From the NCBI GenBank assembly GCA_947034885.2, contig OX344758.2, forward strand, positions 20,053,067-20,117,066: a DNA stretch of 64,000 nucleotides. Direction: 5' to 3'. Shown here in pieces: positions 21,653-35,294 of this stretch. Position numbers and translations under genes: made by a program. Numbering within the stretch: position 1 is the first letter of the stretch; every line of letters begins with the position of its first letter. Below the pieces are notes generated by a model, which worked only from the letters and a program-made list of their open reading frames with translations, was not told the DNA's origin and did not search any database. This DNA is from Thuidium tamariscinum. Lineage: Eukaryota > Streptophyta > Bryopsida > Hypnales > Thuidiaceae.

Positions 21653-23924
21653 TATTCATCCATTTAAAAATAAATAAAGAAACAAGCCATTCTTCAATTC
21701 TTGAATACCCACTAAAGAAATCTTTGATGGCATGGCCTCAAAGTCTGAAAGGAATCTGAAGAAAGAATTTTACGAGGAAAGATGAAAAACAAAATGTCAA
21801 GCTTGATATATTGGCTAGCAATTGGATGGAATCATTCATAGTCGGATTTTTGTGGAGTCGAAGCAGATTTCAGCTCCAGTTGGTATCAACCCTTTTTTTT
21901 GGGCGATATGGTGCCAAATGGCACCATTCCAAAATAGGTTTCTACTTTTCGCCAGATAAAAGTAATCTTTTTTCGCTAGAATTTTTTCATTCATATTCAA
22001 AATATAGATGATATCGCCAAATTTGGATGAAAAAGTGTATGGATATGATTGAAAAGTGTTTTTTGGTCAAAAAGATGGATGGATGGAGATATACAATGCT
22101 TCACCAAATTTTAAGTTGTCGCCAACTTGGCACTTTCTCAAAAACAAAAAAAAGGGCTAGTTGGTATGAATTCATTTTGTCAACATACCGATGATACTTA
22201 TCAGCAACTGTTTGCCCGATGCAGACTCTTCAATCCAGCGGCTTTCCCTCTTGGAAATACTGCAACTTGATAGGTACATAGTACTACAAAATTTCCACCT
22301 TCAACCAAGTAGTAAGAATTCATTGTGCCACCAAAAAAAAAGATGGAAAATTCTGTTAAAATGGCAGTATTTCATATGCCATTTTTCCATAACATTGCAA
22401 GGTCTAAATTGGAAATTGACATCTAGGACAAGTATAGATTTTTATACATGGAGGATTCATATAGATTTTTAAAATATATAGGTTTTAAACTATACAAATT
22501 GAAACATCTTCAAGGACAAAATAACAGATTTTGGACATCTACAACACTTATAACTTTCAAATATTTATGACAAATTTAGATTTCAAACTACACGCTTTGA
22601 ACTATAAAAAATATCAAAGTTACGGAATTCCACCATTTTAATGAAATTTGCCATAAAGACCACGGAAGTCAAAGTATTGCAACTTTGAAGTGGTGGTGAT
22701 GGTGAGCTTGTGATCACATGAAAGGCCCAAATCAAGTGTCAATGACTCTTCTCTCACAAAGAAAGTATGTAAACCATAACTTCTTTTATTCAATGGGAGC
22801 CCTTTAATCCCTAAGTGTCCAAGTGCCTCAAATTTGGCCTCTCCAATTTGAAAGGTTACCTTGTGTTGATTCTTATAATATTTTCTTTACACGGTCAAAT
22901 CATTTGTCTATTGTTTTAAGGATGTCTCTACTACCAATTAGTATAGTTCTTTTTTGTGGATCTTGTTTTTAATGATAGTTTGATTAGAATGAGTGCAAGA
23001 GGGTTTGGATTTTGGTGAACATGATAATGCTTCAATAGGCTTTAATGAAAAAATGGATGTAAACGGATGTCTCGACATCAACATCATGACCAAAATTCTG
23101 AATGCTATACCGTGAAATGAGTTTGTTACCACCTACGAAAGTGAACATAGGAGCATTTTTTCATCCAATTCTTGACTTTGGAAGTTGCTTGAGATGGTGT
23201 TGGAATATGCCTCTTTGAAATATTCATGACTTTTCTCCTCTGACAACAAGATGCTGTGACAAAGGTTCACAATTAAAATACCCTAGGCTGTGGTCAAACT
23301 CAATAAAAAAATCATTACAAAATCATTAATAGAATGGCATGTAATGAAATGTTAATGAAAATTATAAGGTGGTATCATTGAATATTGTAGAAAATATTAA
23401 TGAAAATAATCTCTATTCATAAATATTGAAGATTCTTGCAAAGAACATTATGCATCAAAAGAAATTTTCACGAATTGCAAAACGAAGAGAATGTAATCAT
23501 CTTGTGCCTAATCAAAGTTCAATGCCATGTAAAAAATAGAGCTTAAGTTCAAAAGTCATATTCCGATTTGTTAGATATTACAAAAAATGAAATTTGAAGA
23601 AAAAACAACTTCATGTAGGTGTCTTATATTTATATATATATCATCATGTACTTGCATCTTTTTCTACCCTTCATCATTGATTTTCTATTTTGTAGTCCAA
23701 TCATGTGCCAAATCTTTAAAAAATAATAAAGAACCCCTTTCAACTATTGTTGGACAAAAATCCAAGGATAATTAGAAGTGATTGGGTGATGCCACCCATT
23801 TAGAAATTGGCATGGGATTTTCTAGGTGGCATTTGACTTCTAAGTTATACATTGAACAATAAATGGTAGAAGGCTATTGTATTTACATATAGTAATGCAT
23901 TAGCTAATAATTTCCATCACTCAC
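21653..23924. other. Intergenic AT-rich, no gene seen
   Basis: No frame longer than ~95 codons and none with a known motif. A small palindrome gtgccaaatggcac lies near 21911. The flank at 21653 continues the sequence left of the piggyBac insertion. Confidence 0.5.
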
Positions 23925-24630
23925 AAAAAATAATTCATTTCTTTTCATGGTGTTTTTTCTTGCTTCTTCCATAGATAGACCTCTAAACCTATATAAAACC
24001 CAAAATATCCAAAAAGTTAGGTTTTCATTTCCTAACTCCATTTAATTAGGAATTTGATACATCCATGTGATGTTATCTTCTTCCTCATTTCCAAATCAAG
24101 CCATTAATACTCTTCTAAACTCAAGAATCACTAAAAACAAATGAGTTTTGGAAAATCAGTACATCCTACTTAGAAAATTCAACATATCCATGTGTTGTTT
24201 TTTACTTTCTTGTCTCCAAATAGGCCATTAGAATGCTTCAAAATGTCACAATTATCCCAAAAATGAGTTGTGATTAATGAATAACCTTCACATAGGAATT
24301 CAACAACTTAGTGTTTTTTTTTCCTTCTTTACTATACCAAAAAGGCTCTTAAAACTATCCAAATCTCAAAAATCACCAAAGAAAAATTAGCCTTCTTTTT
24401 CCTAGCATCTTCTACCTTAGAAATTTCAAGAACTTGATGTGCTGTTTTTTTTCCTTATCTATCAATAGTTCTTTAGATCTTGGTAAATCCTCAATACTAT
24501 CTTGAAATTTGTCTTCCAATTAGTAGTAGTCTCTATGTAGAAGTTTTAGTAATTTTTCTCTCTTTCAGCCCTACTTAGTCCTTTAGAAGTGTGCAAAACA
24601 TAAAATCACGAAAAAAAAATTGACTTTTGT
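23925..24630 (+). repeat. Degenerate tandem array, ~120-bp unit, about six units
   Basis: Unit starts near 23925, 24050, 24175, 24296, 24420 and 24541. Each has a phrase like aattcaacatatccatgtg, a T-rich run ending ttcctt.ctt, ccaaa.aggc..tta, and aaaaatcaccaaa.aaa.t.ag. Identity between units is moderate by eye. No coding capacity. Confidence 0.7.
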
Positions 24631-26160
24631 TCCATTTAAGGTTGTTGAAGTAGAAAATTATAGCAGAAAATCACATTAGAATTAAAGATTGGGATGAATT
24701 AGAAGGCACAAGTGACTAAAATGGAAAATCAAAGTGTCACATGGTTTGATCATAGGCAAAAAAAATTTGGTGAAAACAAAAGGGCTTTTTAATTCTAAGG
24801 TTTTTTTTCCATATAGAGAAGTGAGGATATAAGAATTTGCCCCAATCCAATATGGAGGTGTACTCTTTGGTGCTAGTGATCACTTCAGTTTTATGTATTT
24901 ACCATACAAGAGAACAAAGCCAACAAAAGGTTCTAGCCTTCCCATGCCTTTGGTAGTGAGTTAGCTTTGATTCAAGGGAACTCAGTAAACAACCAAGTAT
25001 GGGACAAGGCTTTTATTTCTCCCCTCACTTATATAGACACAAGGTATGAATTGCTTGGATTAGAGGACCTTTGAACCCATTGAACTATTTGGTGTTTAAT
25101 TTTCAAAATTGTGATTGTCACATTGCTAGGTTTAGTTGCATTGGGAGTCTAAGGGTCTCACATACTAGGCTCAAAATTTTTACTTAAGATTAAAAGATAG
25201 TATTATTTAGTCCTCCAAAATTTTCAATCACCTAACTAATAAGAATAGAGAAATATGGGAATGAATAAGTAGAATGTGTGTTAATAGTACATGTAGGACA
25301 TACTTTAATCTTGTAGAGGTAGAAAGGTTGTTATAACCTTGAAATTATAAATAGGAATGACCAATTAGAATAAGTGTAGAAATCCTTATGCCTGATTCAA
25401 ACTTCTTCATCTTATGGATGAAGATTATAGCTAGCTTTAATTAGATAGAATTTATATCTCCATTATTTTGGTAAGAAATAATTTATTTTTAGTAATGATA
25501 GCTCCATTTCTAATGAAATTGAAATTAAGACTTTAAATATATTAAAATAATTTTTTTTTTCAAATGTGATCATTAGAAGTTTGATAATTTTTATATAGAA
25601 TTTAAAATAGATTTAATTGTTTTTAAATTAAAAGATATAATACTACAAATTTTGAAGTTTTGAAAATTAGAATTTCACAAATGAATACCTTTTGAGATTT
25701 AGGTTTAGAGCTAAGCAAAATATTGTCATTTTTGGATTAAATTTTATTGGAATGGATTTGAAATGAGATTTTCTTGATATGGTGATATTTCGGAAATTTT
25801 GTGTTCTTTGATTGTTTGACCTCATTTTTGCAATTCTAATATCAATACAAGTCAAACTTCTACATTTGTAGTTTTAAGAAAATATATGTACTCTAATAAC
25901 ATCCAATCCAATCCTTGGATAGGACAACAACTCTATAAAGTATATTGAAAAACTAGGATGACTTTCACCTAAGCTGTAATGAGAAAGAAATTTGAATATT
26001 GAATTTCAATCTATACATTGTTGAAAAAGTGGACATTAGCATGCTCCAAGGTTAATTTTTTTGATATTTTAAAATGTCATAATTATAAGTCCATACTTTC
26101 AAACTTGGGAGTCAAGAAAGATGTTAAATCCTACTAACAAAGGTGGACCCAGTAGGATAA
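24631..26160. other. Intergenic AT-rich, no gene seen
   Basis: AT-rich with small direct repeats. Nothing supportable as a gene or element. Confidence 0.5.
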
Positions 26161-26164
26161 TTAA

Positions 26165-27087
26165 CCCCTAAAGGACCAAGCTTGTTTTCTGCCCCAAAAT
26201 ACTAAAAACTGCCAATTCTATAGCAAAGAGTAAAAAAATTGTAATCAAATTTTTTTCACATCTAACCATAGGATCTTATTTCTAACTAGTCCAAGACATT
26301 GTGGAAAAAATTTCAGAATTTTTGACCACATCGATTGCAAGATACTTGCATTTAAAGTGGGAAAAATAAGTTTTTCAATACATTGCGGGACTGGATTTTT
26401 TGACTTTGAACATTTTTAACTTAAAAATTTTGGACTAAAGAGTTTTGAGCTTTAATTATTTGTAGTGAAAAATTGAGTTGAAAATCTAGGAAAAAAAAGA
26501 AATTCATAAAAACTTAATTTTCATTCTTAAAAAATTGTTAAGTAGAAGTAGGTACAAGATAGAAGGAAAATCTATAATATTAATATCTTTTAGATGGAAT
26601 TAAAATGCACTAATCCTAATGGTGAGATTGTTCATTCAAGTAAACTAAACCATGAAAATTTTGTTTTTTGAAAAATTGCAAAAATTGCATCTAGAAATGA
26701 ATCCTACAAGTTATTTTTTTCAAGAAAATGCTCTAATTGCCCCCAAAACAAGAATGTCCATAACATTCTCATAACAAATCCAAATAAAATGAATCAAAGC
26801 TTCATAGATAGACGAAAATATAATATATAAGAAAAAAAAAAAATTTAAATTTTAAAAATTTTCTTTGCTGTCCAAACTGCCCGCAATCCCTTGTTTTGAG
26901 CTTATTTGGGCATAACTTTTGTTCCCGGGCACCGATTGAAAAAAAAATTATATCCCCGTGAAGATGTTCAATTTTTCTATCTTTATGAAAAGTTTTCAGA
27001 AATTAGGAAAAAAATTCAGCCCGTAAGTACTTGCCCAAAATTGCATTTGTCCCCAAAAGGGACAATGGTCTTGTAGGGTTTAAGGGG
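26165..27087 (+). mobile_element. TTAA-type ~0.92-kb non-autonomous element, copy 2
   Basis: The left end is TTAA (26161-26164) followed by cccctaaaggaccaag; the right end is ttaagggg (to 27087) followed by TTCT, a probable mutated TTAA. Length is 923 bp, almost the same as copy 1 at 14119-15036, whose sequence matches in the opposite orientation (catctaaccataggatc, gattgcaagatacttgcatt). No transposase frame is present. Confidence 0.6.
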
Positions 27088-27109
27088 TTCTTCCAGGGTA
27101 AAAATGAAA

Positions 27110-27240
27110 AAGGCCCCTGTTTTGTGCTATGTCTAGGGCATGTTATATGTCTCCTTCAGCTAATTCGGGGTCTCTAATTAGGGGTAGTCACGGCTCCTTC
27201 GAGCACCTAGATTTTGCAAAAGAATGAGGGAAAATAGGGT
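27110..27240 (+). repeat. Dispersed repeat shared with the arms of the 1.7-kb element
   Basis: ggcccctgttttgtgctatg, tctaggg, and gattttgcaaaagaatg match 12216-12350 and, in inverse orientation, 11280-11440. This suggests a relative of the 10954-12652 element directly behind the TTAA-type element. Its limits are not clear. Confidence 0.5.
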
Positions 27241-27241
27241 C

Positions 27242-28097
27242 CAATCAGGAATCGATTAGCATAAAGGAGATGTGACACCCCTTTTGAGTGCATTGAGCAT
27301 GTAGAATCGGAATCGTGCCAGATCGGCAACTCCTACGGTGCGATCGGCAGCTTCCGGTAACAACTTCGCTTGCTAACAATTCTTCACACCGCTTATTCAC
27401 CTCCGGAATAGAATAAGCGATGCGGCGAAGTCTTTGCCGTCAAAGAATATTCCGTCGCATGCCGTCTCGCAAGAGCCAACCCTAAGCTGCCACGACGCAA
27501 AACGGTGGTGAAGTTCGGCCCGGAGGAAGAGCCGTGACTAAGGGAGGAGGTCCATAAACCGACCATCTAAGGGTTGGAACCAAATTTTGGGCAGGTCAAA
27601 CATCTTGAAGTATTTTCCAGTATATTTTTCTTGAAAGATAGCTTGAATAGGCATCTAACCCAAGTCGTTTCATATTTTTTGGAGCTCTGTAGAGTTAGTT
27701 ATGAATTTCTGAAGTCAATATGGCATAGGGCTCCAAAACCGCCCACCCCCTCAAATGTTCACTGTTTGTACATTACTGTAAAGATAAAAAAACATCATGT
27801 ACCAGAAATATACATTTCAGAAGGTGAGCGGTTTTGGAGCCTGAGCGATTTTCGAGCCTCCTCCCTTACCCTTATTGTGAATATGAATTCAGATCTCAAA
27901 CAAACTACAAAAAGTAAAAATTTGCAAGAAGTAAAAATTTTCTTTCCGAGGTAAATCCGCCCGCTGGGCCCCCTTGGAAGGATTTAACGTCCAGGACCAT
28001 TGTCCTCGCTTGAGTGGCTTCGTTGTCCTCAAAGGAAGCAAGTGCGTTTCACAGTCAGCCACGCGCAACTCCGAGAAGCTCCAAAGCTTGAGTGGCT
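27242..28097 (+). promoter_or_regulatory. Upstream region of the PPOX-like gene, GC-rich islands and a hairpin
   Basis: 27280-27560 is a GC-rich island without recognised coding content. 27729-27841 is an imperfect palindrome: ggctccaaaaccgcccacc pairs with 27823-27841 (18 of 19), loop ~75 nt. 27960-28097 is GC-richer and open, and is probably 5' leader. I cannot place a TATA box with confidence. Confidence 0.4.
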
Positions 28098-31000
28098 ATG
28101 GCGACGTCCTTCGCTCGTGCACCTCAATTGCTGCCGCTGTAAGTTCACCAACTTCCACTTCCCTTTCTCTCTCTACTTCGACAGCTCTCGGGAGTCTTTT
28201 CCTTTCTGTTCTTTGCTTTGCTGTAACATTGCGAGGAAGCTTAGTTCTCTCTCGCGCGCTTGCTTGTCTCCATTTCGATTTTGAGGAATTTATTGGCACA
28301 AGTGTGCTCGGTTTCCGATTTCGGATGTTTGACTTAGGTTCTGATTTTGAGATTTTGCACGGGGGTTTCGCGTCTTGAATTGACGTAGTTCGTTTTGTCT
28401 GTGGACTGGATTGAGAATTGCTTCAATGGGAATGAAAAATTTATTAGTGATCTGGAGCCTTATGATGGAACACCTAATGGATTTCCATTATTTATCGAAT
28501 TTGTAGTGAAATTGAATCCGAGGTGTCAGCAACTGTTTGAAGCGAATCAAACAGTTAGGATGAGAATTAGGACTAATGAGCGGGAAAGAATTTCATAGTT
28601 GTATCCTGCTTATTGGTGACCGGAATTTTCCAGTTCTCTGGTTTCTAATTCAGTTAATTTCTAATGTTCTTAAATCTTTGATTGTGTATTTTAAGGTTGA
28701 GAACAAAGTAGACAGAATCCAATAAAATGCAGTGCAATGCAGTGAGAAACGTAACTGCATAATTGTGAGAATGAGAATAGTTCATTTTTCGATAACATTG
28801 TGTTGGTTAAAGTTTTGATGAAGAATTTGAATGTCCGATTCATTTGAGCTTAGGCTGCGAGGGTTGATGTAGTCCAAGTCAAGGTCTGTAGCCCAAAGTT
28901 TTATGGTACAAATCTCATTTATTGCTCCAGGAGATATCGCACAACGACACTGTTGTGAAAGCACTTTGGATTCACTGTATTGTCCTTGTTGGTCAGCAAG
29001 TGGAATCAGCTGTTGCACTTTACTCAAGCCCCGGTTTCGGGAGGTTCTTGCAGGAAGGCAATCAAGAATTTTAGGTAAGAGTTGGACATAAGGCTCGTAA
29101 TTGGTTTGCAGTTCCCTGGACTCTCGGGTACAACTTCTAGGGTTTAGGGGTGTAGGGTTTAAGTTGGAGTTTCTCAATTAGCAGGTATTTCTTTTATGCC
29201 CCTGCACTAATGATCCAAGGTGGTAATAGGTTTGGCGGCGTTGGTATAGGTGAATCAGAGGTGGCACGTGCTGATACATTTCAAGGTGTACAGTTTTGGC
29301 ATGCTTCTCCACTCTGCAATAAATCACGTTCTACATCTACGAAGGTTTGTGTTTTTCCTCTGATAAACTTGAGTAGAGCAGCGAACGACAGTAGGATGCG
29401 CATTAAGGACACGGTGAGAAGATTTGATATATAAGCTACCACCTGGTCTTACGTGTCCGAGTGTAAGAGCTTGCCACATCGTAAAGCAGAATGATGGCTG
29501 AGATCTCGCGATTTCGAATCATTACGATCTATGCAATCGTGTTTTGCATGGACGGTGTGGTGTTTGGCTGCTTCTGTGGCAAATGTGCCTTACGAAACCT
29601 TGATCTCATGCAGCCTCGTTTGGGGGCAAACCGAGAAACTTTGCAAGTTTTGAAAGATCAGGGACCGCCTGTTTGCACGAAAACATCCGCTTTCTCTGGT
29701 CATAGGTGCTGGGCGTCAGCTTTATCAGGGATAGTGGAGCAATCATCTAGTCGAAGGTATTACAACTAATTTTATGCTTTGTTCAATAATTATATTTCAA
29801 GTTCATTTGCCTCTACAGGATGATGGTATTCAAATCCGGCAATGTTGTCTTGCAGCATCATGGTTTGCCGTGTCGCTTCTCATATTTATCCTAATTTAGA
29901 CATCTAAGTTGTTCCTTTTCATTAAGTTGTTATGCAATGCAATGTTGTCGTTCAGAGTTTCTTTTTTACAAATGTATAGTAGAAGCAAGCTGTCAATTGC
30001 GTTTTGTAGATTTAACTCAAGCGCCCATGGCCTTAATATTGCAGTAACCTTCAAATGACGAGCTCAATTCCGTACAGCAAGCAAGATGGCGAGTCCATAT
30101 CATATCTGTCCCAGGCTCAGGCTACGGCTGTTGATGAGTTGCTTATGGGAGAACTTGGTTTCTCAATTGATCAGCTTATGGTGAAAATCTAATGCTTTCA
30201 GTTATAAATGTTGAAGATTTCATTTCCCTCATTTAAATTTTTCTTTCTAGGGTTGTTTATATTTGAATTTGGAATGTATCTGACGTTTGCCTAAATGGAA
30301 CAATTTCGTGAGGATGATATTGAGGATGCTCTGCACTTGGATTTGGTGTTTTTGTTCTGAAAATGAGGGAGATGCTTCGCAAGAACAACAGCAAACATTC
30401 AGAAGATGTTGATGTGCCTACGCACTCAGCAAGCCCAGTTGAGGGGATTATTTATTACATCCTTCCACTCTAGAGCCGTTTCTGTGACTTACCTCATTAG
30501 TTTTTTTGGTGTTTGTGAACAGGAACTAGCAGGTTTGAGTGTGGCTTCAGCTATTGCAGAGGTATTAAAAAATTCCCTCTGAGATATTCATGTCAGAGAT
30601 AGTAGGAAAGACCTCTCTATGAAGGTATCTGCTCGTTGTTCTTTAGCGCATTATGTTCCACAGTTCTCGAAACAATTTTAGATCCCAGTCGCTGTAATAT
30701 GTGAGGAAGAAATCTCGATCTGTTTATGCTCTGATTGAATGGCTCAAGATGCGCTTCTGACCTACCTACTTGGCTTTTGGTATCGTAAGGATATCTGTTC
30801 AACATTGGGCCTCCCATTTTGGTTTCCAAACCTAGTTGATGAGATATTTGGTGTGGTGCCAGGTTTACGGAGTGAAGGAATACGGTCGGGTTTTGGTCAT
30901 GTGTGGACCTGGTAATAATGGAGGAGATGGGCTTGTGGCTGCACGACATCTGTACCACTTTGGGTTCAAGCCCTCCATCTGTTACCCGAAGCAGACGAAT

Positions 31001-34000
31001 AAACCTATATACCACGGACTTGTAACACAGGTCTGTTTTTAATCAATCACAGTTTTGAGAGAAATTCAAAATGTGATGTCTGAAATCAGTTTATCCACCT
31101 CAAGAATCACTGTGCGCCTATTAACTGTCTGATGGGTGTTCTTGACACATTCCATTGGTTGGATCATCTCTGATCATGACCATTTTGTGTGTCCAGTTGA
31201 AAAGCCTGGGGATACCTTTTGTGTCAGCAGAAGAGCTACCATCGAAGCTGAAGGATGAATTTGAACTTGTGATAGACGCAATGTTTGGGTTTTCTTTCCA
31301 TGGTGAGTGATATGTTCCACTACTTGCCCTCCAGTCATATTACGAAAGCTATTGCGGATGGAAAATTGTTGCTCATGGATAATTGTTGCTCATGGATAAT
31401 TGCTGTGGACCATAACAATTTTAATTAATGATTAGACCGGGAGTTTCTGCAATTGACTGTGCCCGTGTTTTCACAACAATTCATTGCAAACTGAAATGGT
31501 CACTGTAGAATGCACATCACATTTATGATCCTGCTTTACAGGTATACCTCGTCCACCATTTGATTCACTACTTCGAAAATTGGTGGTACCAAATGGAACG
31601 ACAGCGGAGTTAATCGGGGTTCCGCCCGTTGTGTCGGTGGATATTCCATCTGGCTGGCACGTTGAGAATGGAGACACCGAGGGCACTGGTTTGCTGCCAG
31701 ATATGCTGGTCTCTTTCATTTCTCCACCTTTTCATGGTTTATGGTTTGAATGTGGATCCCTCCTTTGCTCCCTATGAACGTTTTCTGTGGCTCACTGCTT
31801 GAAACATCTGTCTCATGCCGTGGCCTGATTTGTCTACAGGTTTCATTGACAGCACCGAAATTGTGTGCAAAACTGTTCAATGGTGCTCATCATTTCCTTG
31901 GTGGTCGATTTGTTCCTCCAGTAGTTGTTGAAAAATTCTCTCTTCGTCTTCCGTCGTATCCTGGTCATTCCATGTGCGTGCGTGTAGGCGCCACCAATTC
32001 TAAATCCGTAGATGTTGCAGCACTTCGTCTCAATTATGTTGGTTTTGAACTGCTCGAAGAGCAAGCCAAAAATGATCCCCTTGAGCAGGTAATCAGGGCT
32101 TCTTCTCTTCTTTATCTCTTTTGCCTAGCTTTACATTGATATTCCTTGAACCAGTAGCTGGTAGGAAAATCTCAACTACTTTCAGTAAGTTGGTACTGTA
32201 AACTTATGCCGCCAGGTGCTTAAAGAATCTCGGAAGTTTGTTATCTGAGTCCTAGTAGCCTCCATTGGAAGTTGATGTGGTGAGTGGTGAGTGGTGAGTG
32301 TTTCCCTGATAGAGGCATTATTTAATTATTCTGTGTAGAGTTACTGTCTATGAAGAGGCTTCAAATATTCTGAAGCCAAATTTTCTGTGAGTTTCTGGAA
32401 ATTCTATCTATCCACTTTAGTAAAATGATTTTGTAAATTGCTGAACTTATATCTCGTGTCAATTTAGCTCCTTGAATGTAGAATATCTTATCTTTATTCA
32501 GTGGACTGCGGGGTAACTAAAGCACCGCAAGTTGGAATGTACAGTTCAAATTGTGGTTCGATGAAGCGGTTTCGCGTAAATTACCAGAGCCCAATGCCAT
32601 GACCTTGGCAACGGCTAGTAAAGATGGACAACCGTGAGTGCTGTCTCGATTGCCTATGATCTTCAGTAGTGATTCTCGATTGTCTGCCTCCTTTTGTTCT
32701 AGCTTGTATGTTCGTCGTAAACTTTTTCCATTTCTATTTAATACCTCCAACTAATTCATGAATGTGCGCTGCCACGTTAGGTCTGCACGATTGGTGTTGT
32801 TGAAAGCTTACGACGAACGGGGATTTGTCTGGTATTCAAGTCTTCGTAACGCCTATCTCTTACGATTGTTTCTAATATTCAAATTGCTTTCGCATCTAAA
32901 TCTTTGGTAGACAAGTACTCGTGCCAGTCCAATGATCGATGTTGCTGCCATTGAGTTTAATGCTCAAGGTTTCTGTCTGTGTTCATAGGTATACCAATTA
33001 TGGAAGCCGGAAGTCAGCTGAAGTGGAGTCCAATCCAAAAGCCTCTCTGGTCTTTTTCTGGGAGCCTCTGCATCGCTCTGTATGCTTCTATCCTTGAACG
33101 TGCTTATGCCTCAACTCCTTGACTTTGTCATGTGTTAGTGCTAATTCGAAAGCTTTTCTGCTTTTACTATCCTGACACAATATCCTCGTCTATTCAACAT
33201 GACCCCTGCTAAATCATGCTAGAAAGAATCCTAAAGACATTTCTAGAAATGAAGAGTTGAATTGGAGATTGGATATTGAGGGAAGTTTGAAGATTTCTGA
33301 TTCCTAGAACCTTTCTCAACAAGTTTTGTTTAACGATGAGAACCATACCGTAGCAGGCATAGCTTATCGTGTCCTCCGCTACAGGTGCGGCTTGAAGGCA
33401 GTGTTGAAATGGTCTCTTCAGAGGAGTCAGACACTTACTTCCACAGCCGTCCTCGAGGAAGTCAGATCGGAGCTCTTGTCAGTGCTCAGGTAAAAGGCAA
33501 TAAATATGTGTCTGCGTGTTTTATAGGTTTCATGTTCATTTCACATGACTTACGGAATCTTGCATTTGCAGTAATTTTGATTTTACTATGGTAACTTATC
33601 CAGGAGTTTAATGAAGTACTATCTTGTTGTTTTTACAAAATATCATTCTGAAAATTCCATTCAGTTTAGGTTTTAAATTCTGTCATGGCGTTTTATATTA
33701 CTGGTAGTGAAAGTTGTGCAGTAAGTTTTAATTGGTGCTGAAATATCTAAATAATTCCGCATGGTGTACAGAGTTCAGTCATACCTGGACGACATGTGCT
33801 GGACAAAGCCAACGAGGATTTAAACAAGGAATATGCTGATGGGTACGAATCTAGTTTTCTGTTCAATTCCAGTGTTGAGTATATGCAGCAAAATTCGTTT
33901 TACCAGCGTGACCTAGTTTTGCTGCAACATTTTCTGTACATTTTTATAACTCTAAATAAAATCCTTGTACCTTGAATCCTCTTGATACGTCTCCAATTAA

Positions 34001-34464
34001 TAACTTGAGCGAAGAATCACAGAAGTTGAGTAGGTAATTCAGTAATCTATTCTGATTTTGGTAACTTGCTTGTGCAGGAAATTCATCCCGAGGCCAGCTC
34101 ATTGGGGAGGTTTTCGGTTGATCCCAGACGTGATAGAGTTTTGGCAGGGTCGAGAGTCTCGCCTTCATGATAGGTGGGCTACCTTATTTTTCTATTCCGT
34201 GAAAGTTCTTACGTAATAGACTACAAACAAATAGAATACAAGTAGAGTACCCAGAATTATTGGTAACAATATCTTCTGCATTGAAATAGATCGCACATTG
34301 AAGCTGTTTTCCTGGAAATTATTCGGTTCATCCTTTGTAATATGCTGATCACGCTTTAGTACTTACATTTGAAGTGTTGACTCTTCTTCCGCAGGTTACG
34401 TTACAAAAGGGCTAGTAAGAGTGCCACAGACCAGGCTTGGATTATTGAGCGACTGTCACCATGA
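28098..34464 (+). CDS. NAD(P)H-hydrate epimerase / pyridoxamine 5'-phosphate oxidase, plastid type
   Basis: Bifunctional enzyme like Arabidopsis PPOX1/PDX3: a YjeF_N epimerase that repairs NAD(P)HX, fused to an FMN-dependent oxidase that makes pyridoxal 5'-phosphate (vitamin B6 salvage). Core exons: 30045-30180, 30523-30561, 30863-31030, 31197-31302, 31542-31708, 31840-32088, 32545-32633, 32781-32831, 32989-33079, 33385-33489, 33772-33842, 34078-34173, 34395-34464; all phases fit. YjeF_N motifs: [31 protein letters not shown]. Oxidase motifs: [55 protein letters not shown]-terminus RLSP. The N-terminus is less certain: 28098-28138, 29185-29344 and 29614-29756 join in phase and give a Ser/Arg-rich, transit-peptide-like start (593 residues). 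Starting at ATG 29491 instead gives 567 residues. Confidence 0.88.
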
Positions 34465-34911
34465 TGTCGGGTTCGGATACATTCACGGCTTAGTAGAAGG
34501 AAAGACGGAAACAGACTTTGAGTGATGCAAGCCTTTGTCAACTCTGGTGAATTGTGAATGTGGCCACCCTTCTAGAACTAGGAGGGATCCTGTGATGAAC
34601 TGTGTACAATCTGTTTAAATGTTACAAATTGTATCACTGTTGGTATGGCAGATTATCAATCGCAGCACATTTTCTAATTTCAAATGGTGCAAAATTGCTT
34701 AGTCTTAGACGACTGTCATCGTGAGTAAGCTCTGCTTTTTAACTTATCAGTCTGCACCTTGTAATGGCTAAGTGTCTTCAATGCAGCTTTAACTAAGTTA
34801 TAAGTTGGGGAGTTGTTGACTTCCCATTGCATCTTTATAACCTTTCTATAAGCTCTACTTGAGCTTTTATATGGCAGTCTTTGTGAATTTCATTTTTATT
34901 AAGGGAGAAGT
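34465..34911 (+). other. 3' flank of the PPOX-like gene
   Basis: Probably 3' UTR to about 34700. No other gene is seen before the MITE at 34912. Confidence 0.5.
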
Positions 34912-35294
34912 ACCAGTGACCAACCACACCCAAAAAAAACACCCTGTAGGGTGCATATTTCCAACCTTAGGTGGAAATCAAGCTATGAATGTTTTATCTT
35001 ATTTTATTTTTCCTTGGTTGGGACTAAAAAGTTTATGACACATGTTTGGTAAAAGTGAGTGGAAAAGTATTTCTAGACTGATCAAAATTAGGAGTCTTTG
35101 GACATTGGTTTTTGGTACAATGCACTTTTTGGCTTTAAAAATTCACAATAATTTCAATTTTTGCAATAAAATTCTGAAAAATTCTACATATCCATATTTT
35201 CTATCTCCCTACATGGGAAAAATTTCCACCAACTCTTATTCCTCACCATTTGTTCCAAATGAGCTTATTTGATCAGTTACTAGTGCTTCTCCCT
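34912..35294. mobile_element. MITE, family A copy 1
   Basis: Ends agggagaagtaccagtgacc and gttactagtgcttctccct are inverted. TA precedes the left end; TG follows the right end where TA is expected. The body (ccttggttgggactaaaaag, ggtacaatgcactttttggc) aligns with 53034-53429 and with the complement of 57465-57864. Confidence 0.75.

Noticed and set aside
31367..31405. 17-bp tandem duplication in an intron of the PPOX-like gene
   Set aside because: Short, intronic, low complexity; no sign of function.
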